Position numbers and translations under genes: made by a program. Below are positions 6,125 through 14,616 of a DNA stretch of 63,270 bases, piece by piece (position 1 is the first letter of the stretch; every line of letters starts with the position of its first letter). The DNA is from an uncultured bacterium (GTDB lineage Bacteria; Bacillota; Clostridia; Lachnospirales; Lachnospiraceae). The DNA is taken from NCBI GenBank assembly GCA_947383005.1, contig CANDBT010000027.1, positions 1 through 63,270 on the forward strand, read 5' to 3'. Under the pieces are notes generated by a model. It saw nothing but the letters and a program-made list of their open reading frames with translations. It did not search any database and was not told the origin of the DNA.

Positions 6125-6805
6125 ATGATGAGTTATTTGGTTGTAGTAGCACATCCGGACGACGAAGTGCTTGGAGCAGGAGGAACGATTTACACATTGA
6201 CAAAAAAAGGGAAAATCGTGGATGTATGTATTCTTTCTGGCATGGCGGAGGCAAGAGCGGACAGGCCATCGGATAATGAATTGGCAGAAGATACAGATCA
6301 GTGTCTGGCCTTACTGGGAATACACCAAAAGTTTTTAGGGGATTTTCCCAATATAAAGTTTAATACGGTTCCGCATCTGGAATTAGTCCAGTTTATTGAA
6401 AGAACGATTATTGCCTCGGGAGCAGATATTATCTTTACTCATCATCCGGCAGATTTAAATAATGATCATCTTCAAACCTCCCTGGCATGCCAGGCCGCGG
6501 TTAGATTGTTTCAAAGGAGGAATGACGTACAGCCATTAAAGGAATTACTGTATATGGAAGTGCCTTCCGCTACCGAATGGGGCCTGAATTGTTCCGCTAA
6601 TGAGTTCAGGCCGAATACATTTTTTGAAATAGGAAGGGATGGAATAGAAAAGAAGATTGAAGCATTGGCCTCTTACAGAGGAGTTATGCGGGAATATCCG
6701 CATCCCAGAAGCCGGGAAGCATTGCTGGGCCTGGCAGCTTATCGTGGCAGTCAATCTGGCAGCAATTATGCAGAAAGTTTTGAATCTGCGATGAGGAGGA
6801 TATAA
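6125..6805 (+). CDS. PIG-L/LmbE-family N-deacetylase
   Basis: A 226-residue zinc-dependent deacetylase. The metal motif AHPDDE lies at residues 9-14 and the second motif HHPADLNNDH at about 106-115, supplying the usual two histidines and an aspartate. The family removes N-acetyl groups from amino sugars and related compounds. The next gene is a formyltransferase, so I infer a deacetylate-then-formylate pair making an N-formyl amino sugar. The start may be ATG 6125 or 6128. Its end contains the AGGAGG that serves the next gene. Confidence 0.85.
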   Translation: MMSYLVVVAHPDDEVLGAGGTIYTLTKKGKIVDVCILSGMAEARADRPSDNELAEDTDQCLALLGIHQKFLGDFPNIKFNTVPHLELVQFIERTIIASGADIIFTHHPADLNNDHLQTSLACQAAVRLFQRRNDVQPLKELLYMEVPSATEWGLNCSANEFRPNTFFEIGRDGIEKKIEALASYRGVMREYPHPRSREALLGLAAYRGSQSGSNYAESFESAMRRI

Positions 6806-6809
6806 AATA

Positions 6810-7655
6810 ATGAAATTTGCTTTTACGACATGTGTTCTTTTAGGGCGCAGCGTGATTGAAAAAATATACGAAATGAACGGTAAGCTTGAGTTTTTGGTAA
6901 CTCTCAAGGATGATAGGGCAAAAAATAAGTCGGGAAGAACTTACATAGATGATATCGCAAAGAAATATCACGTGCCATTGATCAAAGTTGATAATGTGAA
7001 TGAACAGCAAGTAATTCATGCGATTAAAGAATATGATATTGATTGGATGTTTATTATCGGCTGGTCACAAATTGCCAGGGCTGAATTACTTGCCGCACCA
7101 AAGAGGGGATGTATCGGTATGCATCCGACATTGCTGCCAAAAGGGCGTGGAAGAGCCTCTATCCCATGGGCAATTTTAAAGGGATTAGATAAAACCGGAG
7201 TGACAATGTTCCGTTTGGATGAAGGGGTGGATACCGGCGGCATCCTTGGCCAGGTAGAGATTATGCTTGACCAGACAACAAATGCTACGGAGCTTTATCG
7301 GCAGGTAACTGATGCACATGTCCGGCTAATCGGGAAATATTGGGAAGATTTAGTCAATGATACGATTGCTATGACGCCACAAGATAATTTCCTGGCGACA
7401 GAATGGCCGGGAAGACATCCAAAAGACGGGGAACTGCAGCATGATATGACGGTCAAAGAAGCGGAAAGGCTGGTTCGCGCAACTACACGTCCCTATCCGG
7501 GAGCTTTTTACAAAGAGGGCAGGAAAAAGATTATCGTATGGTCTGCCCGAATATCCGGTGATGAGCCAAAAGGGGAAACAACAGATGGTTTTTTGTGCTC
7601 TGACGGATACTTAATTCCGGTAGATTGGGAGATGGAAGAGAATGATGATGACTGA
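6810..7655 (+). CDS. formyltransferase-family protein, probably a sugar N-formyltransferase
   Basis: A 281-residue protein of the methionyl-tRNA/sugar formyltransferase superfamily, which uses N10-formyltetrahydrofolate. The core motif MHPTLLPKGRG puts the catalytic histidine at 105, and the aspartate of LDEGVDTGGIL at about 141 completes the pair. The asparagine that usually sits two residues before this histidine is replaced (CIGMHP), as in a sub-branch of the family, so the substrate could be unusual. A short C-terminal beta domain (about 215-281) follows. Its partner is probably the deacetylase just upstream. Confidence 0.8.
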   Translation: MKFAFTTCVLLGRSVIEKIYEMNGKLEFLVTLKDDRAKNKSGRTYIDDIAKKYHVPLIKVDNVNEQQVIHAIKEYDIDWMFIIGWSQIARAELLAAPKRGCIGMHPTLLPKGRGRASIPWAILKGLDKTGVTMFRLDEGVDTGGILGQVEIMLDQTTNATELYRQVTDAHVRLIGKYWEDLVNDTIAMTPQDNFLATEWPGRHPKDGELQHDMTVKEAERLVRATTRPYPGAFYKEGRKKIIVWSARISGDEPKGETTDGFLCSDGYLIPVDWEMEENDDD

Positions 7656-8274
7656 CGGGATGAGAAAAAGACGCAGAGAACAGATGAGGATTAAACGGGT
7701 GTTTGATTTGTCGGTTTCCCTGATTATTTTAACGGTATTTTTCCCGGTGTGGGCGATGGTGGCAGTAGTGATAAAGCTGACATCGGAAGGCCCCGTTTTT
7801 TTTATTCAGGAAAGGCCGGGATATCATAAAAAAATTATTCGGGTATATAAGTTCAGGACAATGTATATGGGTTCCGAAAAGATGATAAAAGGACAGGAAG
7901 TGGGGCGGAATGACAGCCGGATTACCTTCGTGGGGCGTTTCCTCAGAAGAAGCAAGGTAGATGAGATACCTCAGCTTTTGAATGTTTTAAAAGGGGAAAT
8001 GTCGCTGGTCGGCCCCAGGCCGGAAAGAGTGGAATCATTGCGGGACTATGACAAAAAAATAGTTAAACGACTGAATATGCTTCCGGGAATGACAGGCTTG
8101 GCTCAGGTCAGCGGAAATATTTATTTGAGCCTTTCAGACAGATATAAGCTGGATGTGTATTATGTCCGGCATTTCAGCTTGTGGCTGGATGCAAGGATAT
8201 TGTGCAGGACAATTGGGGTTGTGATATTGGGGGAAGAGAAGTTTAAGGGGAAACCGCTGGTAATAATGGAGTAA
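7642..8274 (+). CDS. undecaprenyl-phosphate sugar phosphotransferase (initiating enzyme)
   Basis: A 210-residue monotopic phosphoglycosyl transferase of the PglC/WcaJ catalytic-domain type, which moves a sugar-1-phosphate from its UDP carrier to undecaprenyl phosphate and starts the repeat unit. One N-terminal membrane helix (LSVSLIILTVFFPVWAMVAV) precedes the motifs ERPGY, YKFRTM, the DEIPQLLNVLKGEMSLVGPR block with the catalytic acid-basic pattern, and LPGMTG. It overlaps the preceding gene by 14 bases. The start could be ATG 7642, 7645 or 7660. Confidence 0.9.
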   Translation: MMMTDGMRKRRREQMRIKRVFDLSVSLIILTVFFPVWAMVAVVIKLTSEGPVFFIQERPGYHKKIIRVYKFRTMYMGSEKMIKGQEVGRNDSRITFVGRFLRRSKVDEIPQLLNVLKGEMSLVGPRPERVESLRDYDKKIVKRLNMLPGMTGLAQVSGNIYLSLSDRYKLDVYYVRHFSLWLDARILCRTIGVVILGEEKFKGKPLVIME

Positions 8275-8278
8275 AAAG

Positions 8279-9097
8279 ATGAAACGGGTATTGATAACGG
8301 GAACGCAAAGCTATATCGGAAATGCTGTGGAAGCGCTACTGAAGAAACATCCGGATGATTATGAGGTAGATACGCTTAATTTGAAGGAAGAGTTCTGGCG
8401 GCAGAAAGATTTTATAAATTATGATGTCGTCCTTCATGTGGCCGGTATTGCGCATATAAAAGAAAAGAAAAAAAATGCGCCGCTTTATTATCAAGTGAAC
8501 AGGGATTTGGCGATTGAAGTGGCAGGCAAAGCAAAGAAATCCGGAGTGAAACAATTGATTATCTTGAGTTCAATGAATGTTTATGGGATGTTGACCGGAT
8601 ATATAACAAAAAGTACCGTACCAAAGCCGCAAAGCCATTATGGAAAATCGAAACTGGCTGCGGATAAAGAGATTTTAAAAATGTCGGCTGATGATTTCGC
8701 GGTAGCTGTTGTACGTCCTCCTATGGTTTACGGGAAAGGATGTAAAGGGAATTACAATGGCTTGATTAAAATTGCCCGCATAAGTCCTGTTTTCCCTAAC
8801 ATAGATAATCAGCGTTCGATGATACATATAGAAAATCTGGCTTTCTTTGTGAAAGAAATTATGGATAAGAATAAAAAAGGCATTTTTCATCCCCAGAATC
8901 AGGAGTATGTAAACACAAAAGAGATGGTTAGGCATTTGGCTAAAGGATTTGACAGAAAAATATATTTGATAAAGGTTCCCGGATTTTGGATTAAAAAAAT
9001 TCCTTTAACTATATTGAAAAAGGTGTTTGGGGATTTGACGTATGAGAAAGATGACATTTGCAGTTTCGTATCATTTGAAGAATCAATTAAACGATAA
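8279..9097 (+). CDS. NAD-dependent epimerase/dehydratase family (extended SDR) protein
   Basis: A 272-residue Rossmann-fold nucleotide-sugar enzyme. The nucleotide-binding motif is TGTQSYIG at residues 7-14, the SSMNVYG segment precedes the catalytic YGKSK, and VVRPPMVYG follows. It is shorter than classical GalE-type enzymes. It probably reduces or epimerises a keto-sugar nucleotide; homologues next to PglC-like transferases often act as 4-ketoreductases, but the substrate cannot be read from sequence. Confidence 0.75.
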   Translation: MKRVLITGTQSYIGNAVEALLKKHPDDYEVDTLNLKEEFWRQKDFINYDVVLHVAGIAHIKEKKKNAPLYYQVNRDLAIEVAGKAKKSGVKQLIILSSMNVYGMLTGYITKSTVPKPQSHYGKSKLAADKEILKMSADDFAVAVVRPPMVYGKGCKGNYNGLIKIARISPVFPNIDNQRSMIHIENLAFFVKEIMDKNKKGIFHPQNQEYVNTKEMVRHLAKGFDRKIYLIKVPGFWIKKIPLTILKKVFGDLTYEKDDICSFVSFEESIKR

Positions 9098-9109
9098 AGG
9101 TGTTTGGTT

Positions 9110-10348
9110 ATGAAAAATAAAAAGGATATATTATTTCTTTGCCAGTTTTTCTATCCGGAATACGTATCGTCGGCAACATTGCCGTATGATACGGCCGAAT
9201 ATTTGAAAGAGTGCGGATTGGAGATAGGGTGCCTGTGTGGGTATCCGAAAGAATACAGCAGAGAAAAACGGGTAAGGCCCAAGGAAATTTATAAAGGGAT
9301 TTTTATCAAAAGATTAAAATATTTGCAATTGCCGCGGAAGCATTTTTGTGGGAGATTCATTAATTATTTTTCGTTTTTTGTCTGTGTGCTGTTGAATATT
9401 TTTGAATTACGAAAATATAAAATAGTTTTTGTATATTCGAATCCTCCGATATTACCTGCTATAGCAATAATTGGAAAAAAGATTTTCAAAAATAAGGTTG
9501 TATTTATCAGTTACGATGTTTATCCGGAACTGGCAATCCAGTCAGGAGCGATGAGTGAACATGGGGTTATGGCGCGTGTATTCCGAAAAATGAATAAAAT
9601 TGTTTTTCAGAATACAGATATGACAGTGGCAGTATCAGAGGATATGCTGGAATATCTAAGGAAAGCAAGGAGAATCCAACGAGATAAGATAAGGGCAATC
9701 CCGAATTGGTATGATGAGGAGACAAAAAAGGAATTTGAAGCGACAGATATTTTAGAGGATATCCCTGCAGATGCGTTTGTGTTGGCCTATCTGGGAAATC
9801 TGGGAATATGCCAGGATGAAAAGATTTTGTTAGATACTATGAGGGAAATGAAAGACGATTCTCGTGTTTACTTTATTGTAGCCGGACATGGAACCAAGAT
9901 GGAAAAAATCAAAAAGGCCGTTGTGCAGGAAGATTTGAAATATGTTAAAATTTTCGGGTTTCTGCATGGAAATGATTATTTGACCGTGCTGGACAGAAGC
10001 AACGCATTTGTTGTAACCTTAATTCCAGGTTTGAAAGGGTTATGCGCGCCAAGTAAAGTGTATGCCTATTTTATGGCGGGGAAGCCGGTCCTTGCCGTAA
10101 TGGATTCCGGTATGGAAGTTATGACAGATATCAGGGAGAACGGCGCTGGTGTGGTAATATCAGAAAGGCGGCCTGAAATATTGTCAAATGGATTGGCCAA
10201 GCTACGGGAAGACTCACAAAAATGCTGTTTAATGGGAGACAAAGCCAGAGAGATTTTCTTGAAAAAATATGAAAAAAAAGTATGTTTGGAGCAATATAAA
10301 AAGCTGGTTTTCAGATTACTGGAACAGGATGGAGGAAACGCCGGATGA
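9110..10348 (+). CDS. glycosyltransferase family 4 (WbuB-like)
   Basis: A 412-residue GT-B glycosyltransferase. The N-terminal domain begins KDILFLCQFFYPEYVSSATL, typical of WbuB/L-FucNAc-transferase-like proteins, and the C-terminal GT4 domain contains AYLGNLGICQDEKILLDTM and PSKVYAYFMAGKPVLAVMD, the donor-binding region. I chose ATG 9110 because AAAGG lies nine bases before it. With the UDP-L-amino-sugar genes that follow, it may add the second residue of the repeat unit. It overlaps the next gene by four bases. Confidence 0.82.
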   Translation: MKNKKDILFLCQFFYPEYVSSATLPYDTAEYLKECGLEIGCLCGYPKEYSREKRVRPKEIYKGIFIKRLKYLQLPRKHFCGRFINYFSFFVCVLLNIFELRKYKIVFVYSNPPILPAIAIIGKKIFKNKVVFISYDVYPELAIQSGAMSEHGVMARVFRKMNKIVFQNTDMTVAVSEDMLEYLRKARRIQRDKIRAIPNWYDEETKKEFEATDILEDIPADAFVLAYLGNLGICQDEKILLDTMREMKDDSRVYFIVAGHGTKMEKIKKAVVQEDLKYVKIFGFLHGNDYLTVLDRSNAFVVTLIPGLKGLCAPSKVYAYFMAGKPVLAVMDSGMEVMTDIRENGAGVVISERRPEILSNGLAKLREDSQKCCLMGDKAREIFLKKYEKKVCLEQYKKLVFRLLEQDGGNAG

Positions 10349-11385
10349 GGCTGGAAAGAAAAACATTATTGATAACCGGAGGAACAGGATCATTTGGCCA
10401 TACGGTCCTTAAGCATTTTTTGACTACAGATATCGGGCAGATACGGATTTTCAGCCGGGATGAAAAAAAGCAGGATGATATGAGACATGAGCTGCAGATT
10501 CATTATCCTGAATATTACCAAAAGGTGAAATTTTATATTGGAGATGTGCGGAATATCCAGAGTCTCAGGGACGCTATGTCTGATGTGGATTATATTTTTC
10601 ATGCCGCTGCATTAAAACAGGTTCCCTCCTGCGAATTTTTTCCGATGGAGGCGGTAAGGACCAATATCATCGGCACAGATAACCTGTTGCATGTGGCTAT
10701 TGAGGCCGGAGTGAAAAAGGTGGTATGTCTCAGCACGGATAAGGCGGCTTACCCGATTAATGCTATGGGAATAAGCAAAGCTATGATGGAACACGTGATT
10801 ACGGCTAATGCACGTGTTGCGGCAGAAAAGGGAAATACCGTCATCTGCTGCACGAGATATGGGAATGTGATGTGCAGCAGGGGATCAGTTATTCCTCTTT
10901 TTGTTGAACAAATCAGGAGCGGAAATCCCATAACCGTTACCAATCCCAATATGACCCGTTTCATGATGAATTTGGACGAGGCCGTAGATTTAGTGCAATT
11001 TGCTTTTGAGCACGCAAATCCGGGAGATCTGTTTGTCCAGAAAGCAGATGCCAGCACTATCGGGACGTTGGCATCTGCGGTCCGGAGCCTGTTTGGGGAT
11101 ACGGGCATGAAGGTGATAGGGACACGCCATGGCGAAAAACTATATGAGACATTGATGACAAAAGAAGAACGGCTCCGCGCCCAGGATATGGGAAATTACT
11201 ATCGTGTGGCAGCAGACAACCGGGATTTGAATTATGATCAGTATTTTGTAAAAGGAAATGTACAAACGGAATCGGAAGAGGCGTATACAAGCCATAACAC
11301 AAAAAGGCTGGATAAGGAAGAAACGATAGAGAAACTTCTCACTACAGATTATGTGAGAGAAAGTTTGGAGAGAAGAAAAAAATGA
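10345..11385 (+). CDS. capE: UDP-GlcNAc 4,6-dehydratase/5-epimerase (CapE/WbjB-like)
   Basis: A 346-residue SDR that converts UDP-GlcNAc to the 4-keto-6-deoxy L-arabino sugar, the first step of UDP-L-FucNAc, L-QuiNAc and related pathways. It shows TGGTGSFGHTVLKHFL near the start, AALKQVPSCEFFPMEAVRTN, and STDKAAYPINAMGISKAMME, where methionine replaces the usual SDR tyrosine of YxxxK as in inverting CapE-type enzymes. GTRHGEKLYETLMTKEE is also conserved. Its parologue at 54390-55454 in locus 2 shares the same blocks. The next two genes supply the later steps. Confidence 0.9.
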   Translation: MRLERKTLLITGGTGSFGHTVLKHFLTTDIGQIRIFSRDEKKQDDMRHELQIHYPEYYQKVKFYIGDVRNIQSLRDAMSDVDYIFHAAALKQVPSCEFFPMEAVRTNIIGTDNLLHVAIEAGVKKVVCLSTDKAAYPINAMGISKAMMEHVITANARVAAEKGNTVICCTRYGNVMCSRGSVIPLFVEQIRSGNPITVTNPNMTRFMMNLDEAVDLVQFAFEHANPGDLFVQKADASTIGTLASAVRSLFGDTGMKVIGTRHGEKLYETLMTKEERLRAQDMGNYYRVAADNRDLNYDQYFVKGNVQTESEEAYTSHNTKRLDKEETIEKLLTTDYVRESLERRKK

Positions 11386-12239
11386 GGTTTTTTATTCTTG
11401 GCTGTAATGGCATGGCCGGGCACATGACAGCGATTTATCTTAATGAACAGGGACATGATGTGACAGGATTTGCCAGAGAAAAGAGCAGGTTTGTCCGTAC
11501 GATTACTGGCGATGCACGGGATTTGGAATTGCTGAAGAGGATAATAGACGACGGGAAATATGATGTTGTAGTGAATTGCATAGGGATATTAAATCAATCT
11601 GCCGAGGCTGATCATGAGGCTGCGGTATTTTTAAATGCTTATTTGCCTCAATACATAGCAAAGACAGCATTAAATACTTCGGCGCAGGTTATCCATATCA
11701 GTACAGACTGCGTATTTAGTGGTCTGAGAGGCAGTTACCAAGAGCAGGATTTGCCAGATGGGACATTATTTTATGACCGTTCAAAAGCATTGGGAGAGCT
11801 GAACGATAAAAGAAATGTGACTTTCCGCAACTCCATTATCGGGCCGGATATGAGAGCGGATGGAATTGGCCTTATCAATTGGTTTTTGCAGCAGGAAGGT
11901 ACGGTAAAGGGATATAAAAACGCAATATGGACAGGGCAGACCACACTCCAGCTTGCGAAGACCATAGAAAATGCAGCATTCCAGCGAGCTGCCGGATTAT
12001 ATCATATGGTACCGGATAAGAGCATCAGCAAGTTTGAAATGCTGCTTTTGTTTAACCGCTATTTAAGAAAAAATCCAATAGAAATTGTCCCCGAAGAAAA
12101 TTTCAGGACGGATAAGAGCCTGGTTCGGACAAATTTTGAAGGATTTTGTTATGAGATACCCGATTATGAGACGCAGATTAAAGAATTAGGAATTTGGATG
12201 AGAGAGCACAAAGAGATTTATCCTCATTATCATCTGTAA
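11382..12239 (+). CDS. RmlD-like NAD(P)-dependent reductase (WbvR-like)
   Basis: A 285-residue SDR related to dTDP-4-dehydrorhamnose reductase: nucleotide motif LGCNGMAGH at the start, NCIGILNQSAEAD, STDCVFSGLRGSY, and the catalytic YDRSKALGE. Placed between a CapE-like dehydratase and a WecB-like epimerase, it fits the reductase of the V. cholerae WbvB-WbvR-WbvD route to UDP-L-QuiNAc via UDP-L-RhaNAc. Locus 2 uses the different, cupin-bearing CapF instead. It overlaps the neighbouring gene by four bases, indicating coupled translation. Confidence 0.78.
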   Translation: MRFFILGCNGMAGHMTAIYLNEQGHDVTGFAREKSRFVRTITGDARDLELLKRIIDDGKYDVVVNCIGILNQSAEADHEAAVFLNAYLPQYIAKTALNTSAQVIHISTDCVFSGLRGSYQEQDLPDGTLFYDRSKALGELNDKRNVTFRNSIIGPDMRADGIGLINWFLQQEGTVKGYKNAIWTGQTTLQLAKTIENAAFQRAAGLYHMVPDKSISKFEMLLLFNRYLRKNPIEIVPEENFRTDKSLVRTNFEGFCYEIPDYETQIKELGIWMREHKEIYPHYHL

Positions 12240-12266
12240 GTACTTACTAACAATAAAGGAGAAAAA

Positions 12267-13400
12267 ATGGCTGCTGGTAGGAAGATCCGTTTAATGACAA
12301 TTGTAGGGACACGGCCGGAAATAATCAAAATGTCAGAAATCATCAAGAAGTGTGATCAGTATTTTGAGCAGATTCTTGTACATACGGGGCAGAACTATGA
12401 TTATACACTGAACGAAGTGTTCTTTAAGGAATTAAAACTGCGGGAACCGGATTATTATCTGGGAGTAGCTGGACAAAACCTGGGACAAACCATGGGAAAC
12501 GTGATCGCGAAGTCCTATGAGTTGATGGGTCAGGTAAAACCGGAAGCATTGATTGTCCTTGGCGATACCAATAGTTGCCTGTCGGTGATATCTGCCAAAA
12601 GGCTTCATATCCCGGTGTTTCATATGGAAGCAGGAAACCGTTGCAAAGACGAAAACCTTCCAGAGGAAGTGATCAGAAGAATCGTAGATGTGACCAGCGA
12701 TGTGAACCTTTGTTACTCCGAGCAGGCCAGAAAGTATATTTTAGATACGGGAGTAAAGCCGGAATACACGTTTGTAGTAGGTTCGCCGATGGCAGAGGTG
12801 CTGGACGGGTGCAGGGAAGAAATCGAGAGGAGTACGATCCTTTCCGAGCTGAGATTGGAAAAAGGAAAGTATATCCTTTTGTCGGCCCATAGGGAAGAGA
12901 ATATTGATAAAGAAGAAAATTTCTTTTCCCTTATGAATGCAGTAAATAGATTGGCGGAAACATATGATATGCCTGTTCTTTATTCTTGTCATCCAAGAAG
13001 CAAAAAATGTATCGAGAAACGGGGATTTACCTTTGACCAGCGGGTAATCCGGCATCAGCCTTTGGGATTTTTTGACTACAATTGCCTGCAGCTAAATGCT
13101 TTTTGCGTAGTATCGGATTCAGGGACAATCCCGGAGGAAGGGGCTTATTTCCGATTCCCGGCCGTATCCATAAGAACTTCTACGGAAAGGCCGGAGGCCG
13201 TAGATAAAGGGGTGTTTGTGATTGGCGGGATATGTGCAGAAGAGGTGCTGCAGGCAGTAGAGTTGGCCGTTTCCATGCACGAGAATGGAGATGACGGAAT
13301 CGATGTGCCTGCGTATGCAGACAGGAATGTGAGCGCTAAGGTTGTGAAAATCATACAGAGTTATACGGGAACGGTAAAGCGGATGGTGTGGAAAGAATGA
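12267..13400 (+). CDS. UDP-N-acetylhexosamine 2-epimerase (WecB/CapG/WbvD-like)
   Basis: A 377-residue member of the UDP-GlcNAc 2-epimerase family. Conserved blocks are TRPEIIKMSEIIKK, HTGQNYDYTLNEVFF, GDTNSCLSVISAKR, HMEAGNRCKDENLPEE, AHREENID and SDSGTIPEEGAYF. In this cluster it would epimerise C2 of the UDP-L-amino sugar produced by the two upstream enzymes, giving UDP-L-QuiNAc in the scheme I favour. The ribosome site is AAAGGAG. Confidence 0.88.
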   Translation: MAAGRKIRLMTIVGTRPEIIKMSEIIKKCDQYFEQILVHTGQNYDYTLNEVFFKELKLREPDYYLGVAGQNLGQTMGNVIAKSYELMGQVKPEALIVLGDTNSCLSVISAKRLHIPVFHMEAGNRCKDENLPEEVIRRIVDVTSDVNLCYSEQARKYILDTGVKPEYTFVVGSPMAEVLDGCREEIERSTILSELRLEKGKYILLSAHREENIDKEENFFSLMNAVNRLAETYDMPVLYSCHPRSKKCIEKRGFTFDQRVIRHQPLGFFDYNCLQLNAFCVVSDSGTIPEEGAYFRFPAVSIRTSTERPEAVDKGVFVIGGICAEEVLQAVELAVSMHENGDDGIDVPAYADRNVSAKVVKIIQSYTGTVKRMVWKE

Positions 13401-13437
13401 TTATGAATACAGGACAGTTAGTCAGAGGTGGGTGTTT

Positions 13438-14616
13438 ATGATAAAGGGATTTATACATTTTTTTGTTAAAGCCATAATGAGATTTATTCTCCATCTGTTC
13501 CATATTTTCCCCGTTAAGGAAAACCGGATTGTATTGCTGAATGAACTTTCCTTTAGCTATGGGGATAATATGAAATACATCAATGAGTATTTAAGGAAAG
13601 AAAAACCAGATAGCTTTGAAATCATATTTCCAATAAAAAAGGCAAACGGTGCGGAAGCGGATAATATCGTGATGGTTAAGCCAATGAGTATAAAATATTT
13701 TTACTATTTGCTGACTGGCAGAGTGATTATCACGAACTCAGGAGGAATATCTTATTTGCCAATACGAAAAGACAAGCAAATCGTCATCAACACCTGGCAT
13801 GGAGGCGGTCCATACAAGAAAACAGGGACAGATGTAAATAAGAGCTTATTTTTCAAATGGGAAACGCAAATGAATGCAGGGAATATAACCTATATGCTGG
13901 AAGCATGCAAATATTCCCGGGTAGAATACCGATCATTGCTCATCAGCGGAAAGAAGTGCGTTAAATCCGGAATGCCAAGAAATGATCTGTTCTTCCGAAA
14001 AGACGATCAGATAAAAGATAAAGTCCGCAAAACGTACGGGCTGCAAAAAGAAACAAAAGTGATCTTGTATGCGCCGACATTTCGTGGTGATGCAGGTAAT
14101 GCGATTGCCAATGCCGATGTCTTTCAAATGAAAGAGTATACTCTTGATCATAAACGGGTTATTGATGCCTGCGAAAAAAGATTTAAAGGAGATTGGAGGC
14201 TGGCTGTCAGACTGCATCCTAAACTAAAAAATGTGGAATTTGGAGACAATACGATAATGAATATGACAACGTATCCCGATATGCAGGAGCTGCTTTATAC
14301 CGTCGATGCGGTTATTACCGATTATTCTTCGCTCATGTGGGATTTTTCGTTGACAGGCAGGCCAATTTTTCTTTATGCCGATGATATTGAGGATTATGAT
14401 AGAAGAAGAGGGTTTTATATGCCGGCATCAAAATGGCCATATCCGATTGCACACAATAATGATGAGATGGAATGGAACATATTGAATTTCAGGGAAGAGA
14501 CATATCAGGCAGCAGTCAGGCAGCATCATAAGGATTCAGGGAGTTATGAAACCGGACATGCCTGCGAGGCGGTAGCCCGGTTGATTGAAAGGGGAAGGAA
14601 CAGCAAAAATGGATAA
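13438..14616 (+). CDS. CDP-glycerol glycerophosphotransferase family protein (TagF/TagB-like)
   Basis: A 392-residue GT-B enzyme of the teichoic-acid polymerase family, which transfers an alcohol phosphate from a CDP carrier. It begins with a membrane-associating amphipathic stretch, then INTWHGGGPYKKTGTD, VILYAPTFRGD and DAVITDYSSLMWDFSLTGRP, the three family signatures including the donor-phosphate site. ATG 13438 follows AGAGGTGGG. The next gene carries a cytidylyltransferase domain, so I infer that the two form a pair: one makes a CDP-activated headgroup, the other attaches it by a phosphodiester. Confidence 0.85.
   Translation: MIKGFIHFFVKAIMRFILHLFHIFPVKENRIVLLNELSFSYGDNMKYINEYLRKEKPDSFEIIFPIKKANGAEADNIVMVKPMSIKYFYYLLTGRVIITNSGGISYLPIRKDKQIVINTWHGGGPYKKTGTDVNKSLFFKWETQMNAGNITYMLEACKYSRVEYRSLLISGKKCVKSGMPRNDLFFRKDDQIKDKVRKTYGLQKETKVILYAPTFRGDAGNAIANADVFQMKEYTLDHKRVIDACEKRFKGDWRLAVRLHPKLKNVEFGDNTIMNMTTYPDMQELLYTVDAVITDYSSLMWDFSLTGRPIFLYADDIEDYDRRRGFYMPASKWPYPIAHNNDEMEWNILNFREETYQAAVRQHHKDSGSYETGHACEAVARLIERGRNSKNG

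Noticed and set aside
8279-9097. GalE (UDP-glucose 4-epimerase)
   Set aside because: Too short and without the GalE-specific motifs; only a general epimerase/dehydratase call is supported.
12741-13055. Minus-strand frame inside the 2-epimerase gene
   Set aside because: A shadow of a strongly conserved plus-strand gene; no ribosome site and no recognisable domain.
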